A stretch of 64,000 nucleotides of DNA from Desulfocurvus sp. (lineage in GTDB: Bacteria; Desulfobacterota; Desulfovibrionia; Desulfovibrionales; Desulfovibrionaceae), in assembly GCA_020692325.1 (NCBI GenBank), contig JAIMKR010000005.1:137050-201049 (forward strand). The letters run 5' to 3'. Below are positions 46,224 to 53,029 of this stretch, piece after piece. Each line of letters starts with the position of its first letter. Position 1 is the first letter of the stretch. The notes under the pieces were generated by a model. That model was not told the origin of the DNA, did not search any database, and saw only the letters and a program-made list of their open reading frames with translations. Made by a program: the position numbers and the translations under genes.

Positions 46224-46742
46224 ATGCCCAGAACCAAGCCCCAGCCCTACATCATCGCCGACCTGCCCCAGGCCGACGACGCCCTGCGCCAGTTGGCGGA
46301 AATCGCCCGTGAACAGGCGCGCATCGAATCCGGCCTGAACGACCAGGTCGACCAGCTCAAGGCCGCAGCCAAGGCCCAGCTTGCCCCGCTTTCCGCCAAC
46401 CGCAAGCGCCTGGAGGACGCGCTCGCCGTGTTCGGCACCCAGCGCAAGGCCGAGCTGTTCGGCGAAACCAGAAACCGCAGCCAGGAACTGGCGTTCGGCG
46501 TCATCGGCTTTCACAAGGTCACCGGCCTGCGCCTGCTGGCCAAGCACACCTGGGCCATGGTGCTCCAGCGCCTCCAGGACCTCGGCTTCGGCGAAGGCGT
46601 GCGCACCAAGCTGGAGGTGAACAAGGACGCCCTGCGAGGCTGGCCGGACGGCAAGCTGGAGGACGTGGGCGTGAAGCGCGAGACCACGGACGAATTCTAC
46701 ATTGAGCTGAAACAGGAAGAGCTGGCCGACAAGGCCGCCTAA
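46224..46742 (+). CDS. gam: Host-nuclease inhibitor protein Gam
   Basis: A 172-residue DNA-end-binding protein of the Mu Gam family (Ku-like), which protects linear DNA from exonucleases. Signatures: DALRQLAEIAREQARIESGL, then a coiled-coil (DQVDQLKAAAKAQLAPL), and SQELAFGVIGFHKVTGLRLL. Length is equal to Mu Gam. It keeps its normal place downstream of B. Confidence 0.9.
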   Translation: MPRTKPQPYIIADLPQADDALRQLAEIAREQARIESGLNDQVDQLKAAAKAQLAPLSANRKRLEDALAVFGTQRKAELFGETRNRSQELAFGVIGFHKVTGLRLLAKHTWAMVLQRLQDLGFGEGVRTKLEVNKDALRGWPDGKLEDVGVKRETTDEFYIELKQEELADKAA

Positions 46743-46761
46743 CGCTTGGGAGAAGGAAACC

Positions 46762-46932
46762 ATGGCCGAGGTCATCATCACCATCAAGGACACCGAGGCG
46801 GGGCTTGTGGACGTCCGGCTCGACTTCACCCCACCCCTTAAAGGCGGCGTGCCGGCCACTCCAACGCAGGCGGCGGCGCTGGAGGCGGTTGAAAGCATCC
46901 AGGCCTATCTGGCCGGAACCGACGACGAGTAA
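46762..46932 (+). CDS. Small early phage protein
   Basis: A 56-residue protein (MAEVIITIKDTEAGLVDVRL…, ending YLAGTDDE). The ATG at 46762 has AAGGAA upstream. The 'DTxAGxVDVRLDFxPP' start is common among small proteins between gam and gp16 in Mu-like prophages. Role unknown. Confidence 0.7.
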   Translation: MAEVIITIKDTEAGLVDVRLDFTPPLKGGVPATPTQAAALEAVESIQAYLAGTDDE

Positions 46933-46935
46933 GCG

Positions 46936-46980
46936 AAACCGCCCCGGCATTGCCGGGCGCGGTCGTCCGGGCGTGGCGGC
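46936..46980 (+). repeat. Hairpin element D, copy 1
   Basis: AAACCGC, then a CCCGGCA/TGCCGGG stem, then CGCGGTCGTCCGGGCGTGGC. The 3' part is identical to copy 2 at 47914-47961. The two copies bracket the gp16-like and Mor genes. It may be a terminator or processing site. Confidence 0.6.
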
Positions 46981-47013
46981 CCGGGCCTGATGAGCAGCCA
47001 CAATGGAGACCCC

Positions 47014-47460
47014 ATGAAGACCGAATCGCGCCGCAGCTTGCTGGCCAAGGTGCATATCGCCGCCAAAACGCTTGGCCTGGACGACGACACCTACCGCGAC
47101 ATGCTGGAGAGTATCACCGGCCAGCGCTCGGCAGGCCCGCTCACGGATAGGCAGCTGGTGCAAGTCATCGCCGCGCTGCGCAAGCGTGGCTGGGACGATA
47201 CGGACCCGCGCCCGGCGCGCAAAAGGCCCAAACCGCGCGCCACGCCCGGCACCGCGCCGCTGCTCGGCAAGATCGAAGCGTTGCTCGCCGACGCCGGCCG
47301 GCCCTGGGCTTACGCCGTGGCCATCGCCAAGCGCCAATGCGGCGTGGAGAAGCTGGAATGGGCTGGGCCGGAGCAGCTGCGCGGCGTCATCGCCGCCCTG
47401 GTGAAGGACGCCCAGCGCCGGGCCAAGCGCGAGGCCGCCGAACAGGAGATGCCCGCATGA
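47014..47460 (+). CDS. Mu gp16-like protein (DUF1018)
   Basis: A 148-residue protein starting MKTESRRSLLAKVHIAAKTL. The pattern LAKVHIAAKTLGLDDDTYRD, then LESITGQRSAGPLTDRQL, is characteristic of the gp16/DUF1018 family of Mu-like phages (GemA-related). The ATG at 47014 is preferred, as GGAG precedes it; ATG 46990 is possible. It overlaps the mor gene by four bases. Confidence 0.85.
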   Translation: MKTESRRSLLAKVHIAAKTLGLDDDTYRDMLESITGQRSAGPLTDRQLVQVIAALRKRGWDDTDPRPARKRPKPRATPGTAPLLGKIEALLADAGRPWAYAVAIAKRQCGVEKLEWAGPEQLRGVIAALVKDAQRRAKREAAEQEMPA

Positions 47461-47912
47461 GCGCCGCGCTGGACCACGTGGAGATCGCGCGGCTGCCGGC
47501 CATGGCGCGCGAGCTGGCCGAGGTGGTGGGCCTGCCCGCCGCCGTGCGGTTGGTGGAGGCCCTGGGCGGCACCACGTACCCCATTCCCAAACGCGAGACC
47601 AAACGCGGCGAGCTGCGCTACGCCTACCTTGCCGGCATCGTTGGGGCGGATGCGGCGGACAGGCTGGTGCGGCGCTATGGCGGCACGGACCTGTATGTCC
47701 CGCGTTGTTCCGACGCCCTGCGTCACGTGCGCGACGCGGCCATTTGCCGCGAGTACGACCGACTTATAGCCGACATGAGCGGCAACGCCGCCGTGCAGCG
47801 GCTGGCCCGCGCGTACAGCCTGTCCGACCGGCGCATCTTTTCGATTTTGAAGGGCACCCCCGCCCCCACCGTGGACGAGGGCGGGGCCGTGCAGCTCAAA
47901 CTTCTGGGATAG
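47457..47912 (+). CDS. Mor/C-family transcription activator
   Basis: A 151-residue activator. The dimerisation part holds LAEVVGLPAAVRLVEALGGT and YPIPK, and the C-terminal HTH reads AAVQRLARAYSLSDRRIFSI, typical of Mor and C of phage Mu, which bind upstream of -10-only promoters and recruit RNA polymerase. Only one such gene is present here, so it may serve both middle and late promoters, including the repeated element found before the lysis and tail operons. The hairpin element D follows directly after the stop. Confidence 0.9.
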   Translation: MSAALDHVEIARLPAMARELAEVVGLPAAVRLVEALGGTTYPIPKRETKRGELRYAYLAGIVGADAADRLVRRYGGTDLYVPRCSDALRHVRDAAICREYDRLIADMSGNAAVQRLARAYSLSDRRIFSILKGTPAPTVDEGGAVQLKLLG

Positions 47913-47913
47913 C

Positions 47914-47961
47914 AAAACCGCCCCCCCATCCTTGGGGGCGCGGTCGTCCGGGCGTGGCGGC
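47914..47961 (+). repeat. Hairpin element D, copy 2
   Basis: AAAACCGC, then CCCCC paired with GGGGG, then CGCGGTCGTCCGGGCGTGGC, as in copy 1 at 46936-46980. Stem bases differ while pairing is kept, which argues that the structure matters. Confidence 0.6.
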
Positions 47962-48068
47962 AGAAAGCGTGCGGGCGGAGATGGGTCGGGTGGTGGAGTT
48001 GAATGCGGCTTGCTAACCGCAGCATTGTCATATATCAGTTAAAACATTATTTAGGAATGGGGGGTCAT

Positions 48069-48653
48069 ATGCCAATGTTCCCATGCCCCGTTTGTGGCAA
48101 CAATCTTTCCTCTGCTGCTGCTTCGTGCCCTAAGTGTGGGCAACCTTTCGCCCCATGTCCATATTGTACAAAGGCCATCATGCCCGACGCTAGCCGTTGC
48201 CCTTGGTGTGGCAATTCATTTTTAAGTTCCCCAGAGTCGAAGCCGAAAAGGCCACTAGACGGGAAAACCATGTACGGCTGCGGAACGGCCATCGTCCTCA
48301 TTTTCTTGGTCAGCTTTATTTTTTCTAAATGCGATAGCAAGTCCTCCCCGCCAACAGTTGCAACGCCTTCTGCCCCGTCAGCGCAAGTTGCCGTTGTCTC
48401 CAACAGCGCTTGGGACGGCTCCGTCTATCAAGTGGAGCGATGGCTCAAGGACAACCTCAAAGATCCTGACTCCTTTAAGGCCATTGAGTGGTCCCCCGTG
48501 GTAGAGGTCCCGCCGGGCTCCAGCTTGCCCCACAAATTCATCGTGCGCTGCAAATACCGCGCGAAGAATTCCTTTGGCGGCTATGTCATTGAGCAAAAGA
48601 TGTTCTACCTCGACAGCGAAGGGAATGTCGTCAACGTCCAGGCGTACCCTTGA
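48069..48653 (+). CDS. Zinc-ribbon membrane protein (cargo gene)
   Basis: A 194-residue protein with four CxxC pairs at the N-terminus (CPVCGNN, CPKCGQPF, CPYCTKA, CPWCGNSF), forming two zinc ribbons. One membrane helix follows (CGTAIVLIFLVSFIFSKC, about residues 70-90). The C-terminal domain (VERWLKDNLKDPDSFKAIEW, then KFIVRCKYRAKNSFGGYVIE) is a small fold often seen in exported or membrane-attached phage and bacterial proteins. Its base composition is less G+C-rich than the phage. The start 48069 follows a run of G; an upstream frame is open to 48003. Probably a moron expressed in the lysogen. Confidence 0.7.
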   Translation: MPMFPCPVCGNNLSSAAASCPKCGQPFAPCPYCTKAIMPDASRCPWCGNSFLSSPESKPKRPLDGKTMYGCGTAIVLIFLVSFIFSKCDSKSSPPTVATPSAPSAQVAVVSNSAWDGSVYQVERWLKDNLKDPDSFKAIEWSPVVEVPPGSSLPHKFIVRCKYRAKNSFGGYVIEQKMFYLDSEGNVVNVQAYP

Positions 48654-48741
48654 GTAGTCACCGAATTTGACCCGAGTCATGGGCGGCCCTCCATCACCAG
48701 GAGCGTCGCCTTTTTTGTGCCTTCCGCTCGCAGAAGTCCAA

Positions 48742-48775
48742 AACCAGTCTATAGCGCGTACCGCTTCAAGATTGC
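48742..48775. repeat. Dispersed repeat, copy 2
   Basis: Closely related to 6010-6045; see that entry. Here it lies between the zinc-ribbon gene and a lysozyme fragment. Confidence 0.45.
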
Positions 48776-48846
48776 TCCCGCTTTTCTCCCTATCCTCCAC
48801 CTGTGGAACGGAGTTCCCCCCTGCGGCTCACCACGGCGCGCCGTCG

Positions 48847-48891
48847 GCGTATGCGGCGCCCGGCGGGCAGTGGACCATCGGCTGGGGACGG
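48847..48891 (+). pseudogene. Fragment of the phage lysozyme gene
   Basis: About 45 bases encode AYAAPGGQWTIGWG, matching AYRCPAGKWTIGWG of the lysozyme at 50046-50501; about 30 bases are almost identical in DNA. Nothing else of the lysozyme remains here. It marks a duplication or recombination break at the edge of the cargo insertion. Confidence 0.7.
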
Positions 48892-48950
48892 GCGCTTGTC
48901 CTGGCCGAAAAACTGTGCGAAACAACGGGGATAAATAGGGAGGCGACTCT

Positions 48951-49385
48951 ATGAGGAGGGCTCTTTTCCCCCTAATGGGGATTCTGTTGTTCCTGGCGGC
49001 TTGCAAATCGTCCAGTGACATCGACAGCATGGAAGAAGCGCAAAAGTACGTCCTCGCAACGTGGACCTACACCGATCCTATCAATCTGGGCGATCCGACC
49101 CAGCTCGTCTGTCATTGGATGAAATGGGTAGTCAAGAAAGACGGGGTGATAGTGGCATATACGGCCGATCCGGTGGATAACTCATGGGGAAAACCACGGA
49201 TGTTGCGCTATACCATCAGTACGGACAAATTCGCGGATACCGGCGAACGTTACTACGCCATCCACGTTTTGGACACGGGGGATATTGCCATCCTCAAGCC
49301 CGACGTGTTGGTCTACAGCACTAAGGGCCTGTGGATGGGCTTGGTCTCCATGACCCGCGGGGACCGGAATCCCTTTTCCAAATAG
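48951..49385 (+). CDS. Lipoprotein of unknown function (cargo gene)
   Basis: A 144-residue protein with a short signal and lipobox LAAC (MRRALFPLMGILLFLAAC), so it should be anchored to a membrane facing the periplasm. The mature part (KSSSDIDSMEEAQKYVLATW) has no recognised domain. It is followed after 13 bases by a second lipoprotein, and the pair sits between the phage activator gene and the lysis cassette. Surface lipoproteins in this position commonly affect superinfection, but that is inference. Confidence 0.75.
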   Translation: MRRALFPLMGILLFLAACKSSSDIDSMEEAQKYVLATWTYTDPINLGDPTQLVCHWMKWVVKKDGVIVAYTADPVDNSWGKPRMLRYTISTDKFADTGERYYAIHVLDTGDIAILKPDVLVYSTKGLWMGLVSMTRGDRNPFSK

Positions 49386-49398
49386 CCAGGAGGTTCTT

Positions 49399-49935
49399 AT
49401 GCGCCGTTTTTCCCCCGCGTTGCTGTTCGTCGCAGTTTTGGCCCTTGCCGGGTGCCAATCGGGCACGAATCCGGAAGACTTCAAGGTGAAGGATGCCGAT
49501 TTCGGGACGTGGGAGACGTTCGTAGCGAGTTGGAATATAAAAGAAGGGATGACTCGTATCGGAGAGGCCTATTACGCCAAGGAAGGGTCCTTTTCCCCTA
49601 CGTCCTGTCCCGATTACCCTGGTTATCGGGTGGACTTCGACCATGGGGTAACTCTCTTCGTTTTTATAAAAAATGACCATGTCGTTCGTTTCAGCCTGGG
49701 CGTTGTCGGCTTTGACCAGAAGGCTTCGGACTGTTTTGCCGAATGCATGGCGAAGGCCATTGCAATCGTGGGCAGGACCGCCCACTGGGATACCAATATG
49801 TATTCAAAGGTGATCGACATGGTCGACCAGAACGACACCAAGAGTCACACCTTCATCGTAGGCAATTATGCTTTGAATATGGTGAACCAGACTGGACTGG
49901 AAAATTGTTTATTGTTTGATGTCGGCCACAAGTAG
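49399..49935 (+). CDS. Lipoprotein of unknown function (cargo gene)
   Basis: A 178-residue protein with signal and lipobox LAGC (MRRFSPALLFVAVLALAGC). The mature part (DFGTWETFVASWNIKEGMTR, FFDHGVTLFVFIKNDHVV-like centre) has four further Cys residues. No known domain. AGGAGG precedes the ATG. The late element A starts directly after its stop, so this is the last gene of the cargo block. Confidence 0.75.
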   Translation: MRRFSPALLFVAVLALAGCQSGTNPEDFKVKDADFGTWETFVASWNIKEGMTRIGEAYYAKEGSFSPTSCPDYPGYRVDFDHGVTLFVFIKNDHVVRFSLGVVGFDQKASDCFAECMAKAIAIVGRTAHWDTNMYSKVIDMVDQNDTKSHTFIVGNYALNMVNQTGLENCLLFDVGHK

Positions 49936-49936
49936 C

Positions 49937-49997
49937 TCCCGCCCACTGAACCCCTTCCGTCTGTCCCGCCCCTGCCTGCCGCCTATTCTAGGCGGTG
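49937..49997 (+). promoter_or_regulatory. Conserved late element, copy A (upstream of the lysis cassette)
   Basis: CCCACTGAACCCCTTCCGTC followed by CTGTC, a C-rich tract and the inverted repeat CCGCC-TATTCTA-GGCGG. The same order occurs at 54102 and 63856. TATTCT lies 18 bases after CTGTC and could be a -10. The lysozyme ATG is about 50 bases further on. It is a candidate activator-dependent late promoter (compare Plys of Mu) or a boundary element. Confidence 0.6.
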
Positions 49998-50045
49998 TGT
50001 GGGGGCGGTTCTGTTTCCGCCTCCCGAATCGATCAGGAGGCGAAA

Positions 50046-50501
50046 ATGCTCCGCACCAACCTTGCGGGCCGGCGAATCATCAAAAGCTGCGAATCGCTGC
50101 GCCTGCGCGCCTACCGCTGCCCGGCGGGCAAGTGGACCATCGGCTGGGGCGACACCGGACCGGACGTCCACCCCGGCCTGAGCATCACCGGGGAGGAGGC
50201 CGAGGCGCGTTTCGACCACCGTCTGGCCACGGAGTTCGAACCCGGCGTGGTGCGGCTGCTGGACGTGCCCGTCACCGGCAACCAGTTCAGCGCCCTTGTC
50301 TCGTTCGCCTACAATACCGGGCTGCCGGCCTTTGCCGGCTCCACCCTGCTGCGCAAGCTGAACGCGGGCGACTTCGTCGGCGCGGCGAACGAGTTTGGCC
50401 GCTGGACGCGCTCCGGTGGCCGGGTGCTGCCCGGTCTGGTGGCGCGTCGCGCGGCCGAGCGCGAGCTGTTCCTCACCCCTGGCGATGGGGAGGCCGCGTG
50501 A
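50046..50501 (+). CDS. Phage lysozyme (endolysin), glycoside hydrolase family 24
   Basis: A 151-residue muramidase that cuts the cell wall at lysis. The N-terminal RRIIKSCESLRLRAYRCP holds the catalytic Glu, and WTIGWGDTGPDVHPGLSIT holds the Asp/Thr of the family. The rest (VSFAYNTGLPAFAGSTLLRK, then GGRVLPGLVARRAAERELF) is typical of T4-like lysozymes. The ATG at 50046 follows AGGAGG. There is no signal peptide, so it depends on the holin next to it. Confidence 0.92.
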   Translation: MLRTNLAGRRIIKSCESLRLRAYRCPAGKWTIGWGDTGPDVHPGLSITGEEAEARFDHRLATEFEPGVVRLLDVPVTGNQFSALVSFAYNTGLPAFAGSTLLRKLNAGDFVGAANEFGRWTRSGGRVLPGLVARRAAERELFLTPGDGEAA

Positions 50502-50770
50502 AAAATTTGCTGCGCGCCTTCAATTCCACCGCAGTTCCCACCGAGTCGCACACGGCCCTGGTGCTGGTGGCCTTCATCGTGCTCGTCACCTTTCAGGGGT
50601 TCGCCTTGTGGAAGGGGCAGGAATTCAGCGCGTCCGCCTTCGGCGAGGCGCTGGGCATCGTGCTGGGCGGTGGCGGCGTGGCCGCGATTGGCCAGGGCTA
50701 CCTGACGCGCGCCCGGTCCGGGGCCGGCCTCACGCCCGATAATCCCGACGCGGGCGAAGGAGGCATGTAG
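50498..50770 (+). CDS. Holin-like small membrane protein
   Basis: A 90-residue protein from GTG 50498, overlapping the lysozyme stop (GTGA). Two hydrophobic helices (ALVLVAFIVLVTFQGFALW, about 21-39; ALGIVLGGGGVAAIGQGYL, about 50-68) and a charged C-terminus fit a class II holin. Position between lysozyme and Rz supports this. Confidence 0.75.
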   Translation: MKNLLRAFNSTAVPTESHTALVLVAFIVLVTFQGFALWKGQEFSASAFGEALGIVLGGGGVAAIGQGYLTRARSGAGLTPDNPDAGEGGM

Positions 50771-51420
50771 TGGACATTTCCTGTTTGAACAAAGTGTTGG
50801 CGACAACAAAGGGCAAGCTGGCCCTGGGCCTGGGGCTGACGCTCGCCCTCGTGCTGCTGTACTTGGCCGTCTACTGGGGCGGCTACCGCCACGGCTACGG
50901 CACGGCCAAGGCCGCAGGCGACGCCAAATACAACGCGTTGAAGGCGTCACAGGAACACGCCAACAGCCTTGCCAGCGATGAGGCCCGCAAAGTGCTGGAC
51001 GCCGAAATCATCCGCCGCGACGGACTCGCCAGGGACCTGGCTGTCGCCCGCGCGACCATCGCCGCCAAAAGCGGCGCAATCACGGAAAGGAGAATAGCCG
51101 ATGTCTCGCGTTCCGTTACTCCCGCTGCTGACGGCCGTTGCCGTTTCAGCGTTGGCTGGGTGCGCCTTTACAACGAAGCCGCCGGTTTCGGCGACGGTGA
51201 TTCAACCGGTTCCGCCGCCTCCCCCCGCGCTGACGGAGCCGCCGGAGGAGTTCAGGCCGCTGCGGGCGGGCAACTTCCCTCGGGCGTGACGGAAGAGGAC
51301 GTGCTCATCACCCACCGCGACAACATGCGCGTGTGCCAGGACATCAAGGCCCGGTACCTGGGGCTCGTGAAATGGGCGCGGGGCCTGCCCCAAACCGTCA
51401 ACGCCACGGAGGCCCGTTAG
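50770..51420 (+). CDS. Rz-like inner-membrane spanin
   Basis: A 216-residue protein from GTG 50770, overlapping the holin stop by one base. One N-terminal helix (LALGLGLTLALVLLYLAVYW) anchors it, followed by a periplasmic coiled-coil (KYNALKASQEHANSLASDEA…). With Rz1 it fuses inner and outer membranes at lysis. The Rz1 frame lies inside this gene. The C-terminal part after the Rz1 region (EEDVLITHRDNMRVCQDIKA) is an extension. Confidence 0.8.
   Translation: MDISCLNKVLATTKGKLALGLGLTLALVLLYLAVYWGGYRHGYGTAKAAGDAKYNALKASQEHANSLASDEARKVLDAEIIRRDGLARDLAVARATIAAKSGAITERRIADVSRSVTPAADGRCRFSVGWVRLYNEAAGFGDGDSTGSAASPRADGAAGGVQAAAGGQLPSGVTEEDVLITHRDNMRVCQDIKARYLGLVKWARGLPQTVNATEAR
51101..51289 (+). CDS. 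Rz1-like outer-membrane lipoprotein spanin, nested in Rz
   Basis: A 62-residue lipoprotein in a different frame within the Rz gene. Signal and lipobox are LLTAVAVSALAGC, and the mature part is Pro-rich (QPVPPPPPALTEPPEE), as in lambda Rz1. AAAGGAG lies 12 bases before the ATG. The fully embedded layout is known for Rz/Rz1 pairs. Confidence 0.85.
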   Translation: MSRVPLLPLLTAVAVSALAGCAFTTKPPVSATVIQPVPPPPPALTEPPEEFRPLRAGNFPRA

Positions 51421-51783
51421 ATGGACTGGTTGAGCATCGTCTTTAACGCCGTCTCACTCGTGCTGCTCATTTTTCAGGGCGTGCTGGCCTGGGGGCTGTG
51501 GAGCCTGCGCAAGCAGTTCGTCAGCCGCGACCACTGCGACGGCCAGTGCAAAGCCATGGATGACAAGCAAGCCCAGCTGGCCCAGGCCCAGGCCGCGCTG
51601 GAACAGGCGCAACAGGCCTTGCCCGACGCGGCGACCGTGCAGAGCCTGCAAGTGCAGCTGGCCAAGATCGAGGGCAGCGTGGAGACGCTGGCCGCCACGG
51701 TGCAAGGGCAAACCGAGGTCATGGCGCGCATCGAACGGCCACTGAACCTGCTGCTGGAGCACCATTTGCGGACCGACAAATAG
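51421..51783 (+). CDS. Mu gp25-like protein (DUF2730)
   Basis: A 120-residue protein with an N-terminal membrane helix (VFNAVSLVLLIFQGVLAWGLW) and a long helical part (QAQLAQAQAALEQAQQAL…). This helix plus coiled-coil layout and its place after the spanins fit the DUF2730 family of Mu-like phages. In intact relatives the packaging genes follow directly; here they do not. Confidence 0.8.
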   Translation: MDWLSIVFNAVSLVLLIFQGVLAWGLWSLRKQFVSRDHCDGQCKAMDDKQAQLAQAQAALEQAQQALPDAATVQSLQVQLAKIEGSVETLAATVQGQTEVMARIERPLNLLLEHHLRTDK

Positions 51784-52396
51784 CCTTGGCTGGCGCCCGA
51801 CGGCATGGCGGTCGTCGGCCCAACCGTCGCCGCTCCTTCATCGCCGCCCATTCGACGTTGCCCGTCGGCACCGCTTCCGTCACCTCGCCCATCTGGCGTT
51901 ACTCCCGTGTCGTTGTTTGTCTGGCTTCGCCCAGCCGTTCTCGCTGTCGCGCGGCGGGAACCTTGCCGCGTTCCCGCTTCGCCTGGCCACACGCTGGTCA
52001 GCCCCCACGCATCCCCCTCCCGGCGCGTCGGTCACTCATCCGCCGCGCCCTTCGTCATGCCATCCCGCTTCGGATCCGCTCGTCGCTTCGGACCGGCTCG
52101 ACCGTCCAACGGCTGGTCCTCCGGCCGCCTCCACACAACTCGCTCCGCCTCCCTTGCCGACCCACCGTCCACCACCCTCCCGCATCTATAAATCGGCGCG
52201 GCCGTGATCGCGACTTGGCCGAGGCCGTGAGGCGGGTTCTAACGGGGGGGCAGGTGGCCGGAGGGGGCGAGTGTATGCGCGAGGCTATTGCAGAAGTTCT
52301 AACGGGGTGCTAACGGTCAAAAAGTTTCGTTCCCAATTAGGAACCACATAGATACAGGATGTCTGGGCTAGCTATTTCCCAAGCAGGTGGTGCCGC
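51784..52396. other. Gene-free, C-rich region in place of the packaging and head genes
   Basis: About 600 bases with no convincing gene on either strand: the open frames are Arg/Ser/Pro-rich and unlike proteins. The first 400 bases are strongly C-rich on the plus strand. Near the end, TTCTAACGGGG occurs twice (about 52238 and 52296). Composition changes sharply to A+T-rich at about 52320. It may be degenerated phage DNA left by the deletion of the head module. Confidence 0.5.
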
Positions 52397-53029
52397 ATGA
52401 CTCATGATCAATTAAAAATTCTACGGCTTTGGCTTCCTGGTGTGTTTTTATGTGTTTTTTATTCTCTGGCAGGGCGCATTACAGGGGAATGGAGTCCTCT
52501 TTTTGTAAATCTAGATGATATTAAATATAGCACTCCAGCTTTGATTCTTGGCTGCTTATACTATGCACTACCTTTAAGGGAATACTCAAATCGGCGATAC
52601 TACGATTCAGTCAATGAAAACCTTAGATCAAGACTTGTCGAAATTAGTGGGCTCACAGATAATAAAGAAATGTATAGTTGGAATAAAATGCGTTCGATTT
52701 TTTATATTATTATAGACAATGACAACAGTTTGACAATCAAAAGCCGACAGGCATATCAAAATGGTCTTATCTGGACAACAGTTGCAGATATTCGTGCTAT
52801 AAGTGCGTTGTCTCTTGTTCTTAGTATTGTTTTACTTATACATAAGGTAAACAACTCCGGTGTTCTATGCGCTATGTTTATGACATTAGTATTGGTGAGT
52901 TACTTGTTTTCATATCTCATAACAAAGCGACATATTAGAATTGGCAACGAACAACTCGAAATCATCGATCAGGCATACCGCGAAAAGCTGCAAAATGAAA
53001 TGGCAAAGCTTGATGATAGACACATTTAA
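52397..53029 (+). CDS. Four-helix membrane protein of an A+T-rich cargo cassette
   Basis: A 210-residue protein with two pairs of membrane helices: about 10-29 (LWLPGVFLCVFYSLAG) and 46-62 (TPALILGCLYYALPL), then about 133-150 (AISALSLVLSIVLLIHKV) and 155-175 (LCAMFMTLVLVSYLFSYL). A 70-residue soluble loop (YYDSVNENLRSRLVEISGLT…) joins them. No family is recognised; the two-plus-two layout resembles predicted pore-forming effectors of defence systems, which is only a resemblance. Base composition is far more A+T-rich than the phage. Its end overlaps the DndC-like gene, so the two form one unit. Confidence 0.75.
   Translation: MTHDQLKILRLWLPGVFLCVFYSLAGRITGEWSPLFVNLDDIKYSTPALILGCLYYALPLREYSNRRYYDSVNENLRSRLVEISGLTDNKEMYSWNKMRSIFYIIIDNDNSLTIKSRQAYQNGLIWTTVADIRAISALSLVLSIVLLIHKVNNSGVLCAMFMTLVLVSYLFSYLITKRHIRIGNEQLEIIDQAYREKLQNEMAKLDDRHI

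Noticed and set aside
51786-52313. Frame of 175 codons after the DUF2730 gene, considered as a packaging gene
   Set aside because: Arg/Ser/Pro-rich with no family pattern; other frames in the region are equally poor.
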